Origin: Candidatus Peregrinibacteria bacterium
GTDB taxonomy: Bacteria; Patescibacteriota; Gracilibacteria; UBA1369; PNNO01
DNA length: 6,385 nt
Assembly (NCBI GenBank): GCA_014728955.1
Contig: WJKT01000054.1
Span: forward strand, 1 to 6,385
Direction: 5' to 3'
Made by a program: the position numbers and the translations under genes. Of this stretch, positions 5,560 to 6,385 are shown piece after piece; within the stretch, counting starts at the first letter, position 1; each line of letters opens with the position of its first letter. A model generated the notes under the pieces. That model was not told the DNA's origin and searched no databases. It saw nothing but the letters and a program-made list of their open reading frames with translations.

Positions 5560-6385
5560 TTACCAATAGTATGAAGGAACTTGTTTCACACCGTTAACAC
5601 GAACCTCAAAATGCAAGTGAATACCGGTTACTCCATATACTCGTCCGGTATTACCCATTCTTCCGATAACTTCACCTTGAGTCACATATTGTCCGTTTGA
5701 AACCGTTAAATAATCAAGATGCGCATACAACGTTTGCATACCATTTCCATGATCGACAATAACATGGTTTCCATAACCACCACCCCATGTTCCGGATGAT
5801 GCTTTTACAACGGTTCCCGCTGCAGCAGACCATACGGGAGGCTTGCTGCGATCCGCGATATCTACAGCGCGGTGATATGAATAATATCCTTGTGTAATAC
5901 TTCCTCGTGTCGGATAAATAATTGATTTACCTACAGCAGGTGTCGCTGTTGTATCTTGCAACGCAACACGTGTTGTAGTTGTTGTTCTTACAACCGATTC
6001 ATCACGATATTGCGGCGTAGTAACGACCGGAGCTGGAGGTGCCAATTGTTCTCCGCCCGGCACAAAAACCGAATCACCGGCAGAGAGACTTTGTCCTTCC
6101 AAGCCATTTTGCTTAATAATAGTGTCAGATTCAATATCGTAAAGTGCAGCAATCTTATCTACTGTTTGACCACTCTTCACTTTATGCGACACACCGTCAA
6201 CCGGTGGTATAACCAATTCTTGTCCGACTTTTAATACACTCGATTTCCCCATATCATTTTCCCACATTAATGTTGATGTCTTTAGTCCATAATTTTCAGC
6301 AATCACTGAAAGCGTTTCACCGCTTTCAACGGTATGTGTAATTTTATCGCTCATTTCACTTCTGTCCGCTTGACCTGTTTGAGGA
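5560..6385 (-). CDS. LysM-domain M23 (LytM-type) zinc metallopeptidase, 5' end cut off by window edge
   Basis: This is a likely envelope enzyme that cleaves peptide crosslinks in peptidoglycan. Numbering is from the Met codon at 6354-6352. Two LysM repeats (about 6-50 and 57-99) would bind glycan strands. A Pro/Thr-rich linker with a TTTTT run (~101-142) follows, then the M23 domain (~145-264). The zinc ligands His161 and Asp165 (HRAVD), plus His248, and the catalytic histidines His212 (YAHLD) and His246 (HLHFE) are all present, so it should be an active peptidase rather than a degenerate EnvC/NlpD-type regulator. The Met is probably internal: ten further sense codons precede it without a stop up to the right edge, and there is no signal peptide although LysM/M23 proteins act outside the membrane. 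The true start is therefore beyond the window. The gene ends 67 bases before yidD, with a promoter-like site between them. No gene symbol is assigned because LysM-M23 proteins are many. Confidence 0.92.
   Translation of the reverse strand, partial: PQTGQADRSEMSDKITHTVESGETLSVIAENYGLKTSTLMWENDMGKSSVLKVGQELVIPPVDGVSHKVKSGQTVDKIAALYDIESDTIIKQNGLEGQSLSAGDSVFVPGGEQLAPPAPVVTTPQYRDESVVRTTTTTRVALQDTTATPAVGKSIIYPTRGSITQGYYSYHRAVDIADRSKPPVWSAAAGTVVKASSGTWGGGYGNHVIVDHGNGMQTLYAHLDYLTVSNGQYVTQGEVIGRMGNTGRVYGVTGIHLHFEVRVNGVKQVPSYYW

Noticed and set aside
1..6385. A defence, mobile or secondary-metabolite system
   Set aside because: Every base of appreciable coding length is explained by seven recognisable housekeeping genes. 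No toxin, nuclease, transposase, repeat array or RNA gene is visible.

Overview
This is a compact, AT-rich bacterial stretch with every gene on the minus strand. Transcription runs from the right edge to the left edge, in this order: a LysM/M23 cell-wall peptidase (5' end beyond the window), yidD, purH, uppP, rpsF, rpsR and purL (3' end beyond the window). No gap between genes exceeds about 130 bases. I see no tRNA, rRNA, CRISPR array, insertion sequence or phage gene.

Organism: several features fit a member of the candidate phyla radiation (Patescibacteria), possibly a larger-genome lineage that makes purines de novo. YidD carries an insertion before its first conserved cysteine. S6 carries a long Lys/Glu-rich tail. 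The ribosomal operon is reduced to rpsF-rpsR, with neither ssb nor rplI. None of the visible starts has a clear Shine-Dalgarno sequence. This placement is an inference from pattern memory, not from a search. The standard genetic code fits: all reading frames are intact without reading UGA as sense, and the six visible stops are TAA or TAG.

Right part (6385-5560): the C-terminal portion of a LysM-LysM-M23 metallopeptidase with all zinc and catalytic residues. Its frame is open to the edge, so the true start and any signal peptide lie outside. Middle (5546-2819): a promoter-like site leads into yidD-purH-uppP, a tightly packed unit (8-base overlap, then a 3-base gap). It joins a membrane-insertion helper, the last two steps of IMP synthesis, and undecaprenyl-pyrophosphate recycling. 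Left part (2818-1): a roughly 100-base leader with weak terminator, promoter and hairpin signals precedes rpsF-rpsR-purL, linking small-subunit ribosomal proteins S6 and S18 to the fourth step of purine synthesis.

Taken together, the window is growth-related housekeeping: purine supply (PurL, PurH), ribosome assembly (S6, S18), and envelope growth and remodelling (UppP, YidD, M23 peptidase). I found no convincing sign of a new biological system. The points of interest are the unusual operon partners, the S6 tail, the rpsF leader and the absence of Shine-Dalgarno sites.
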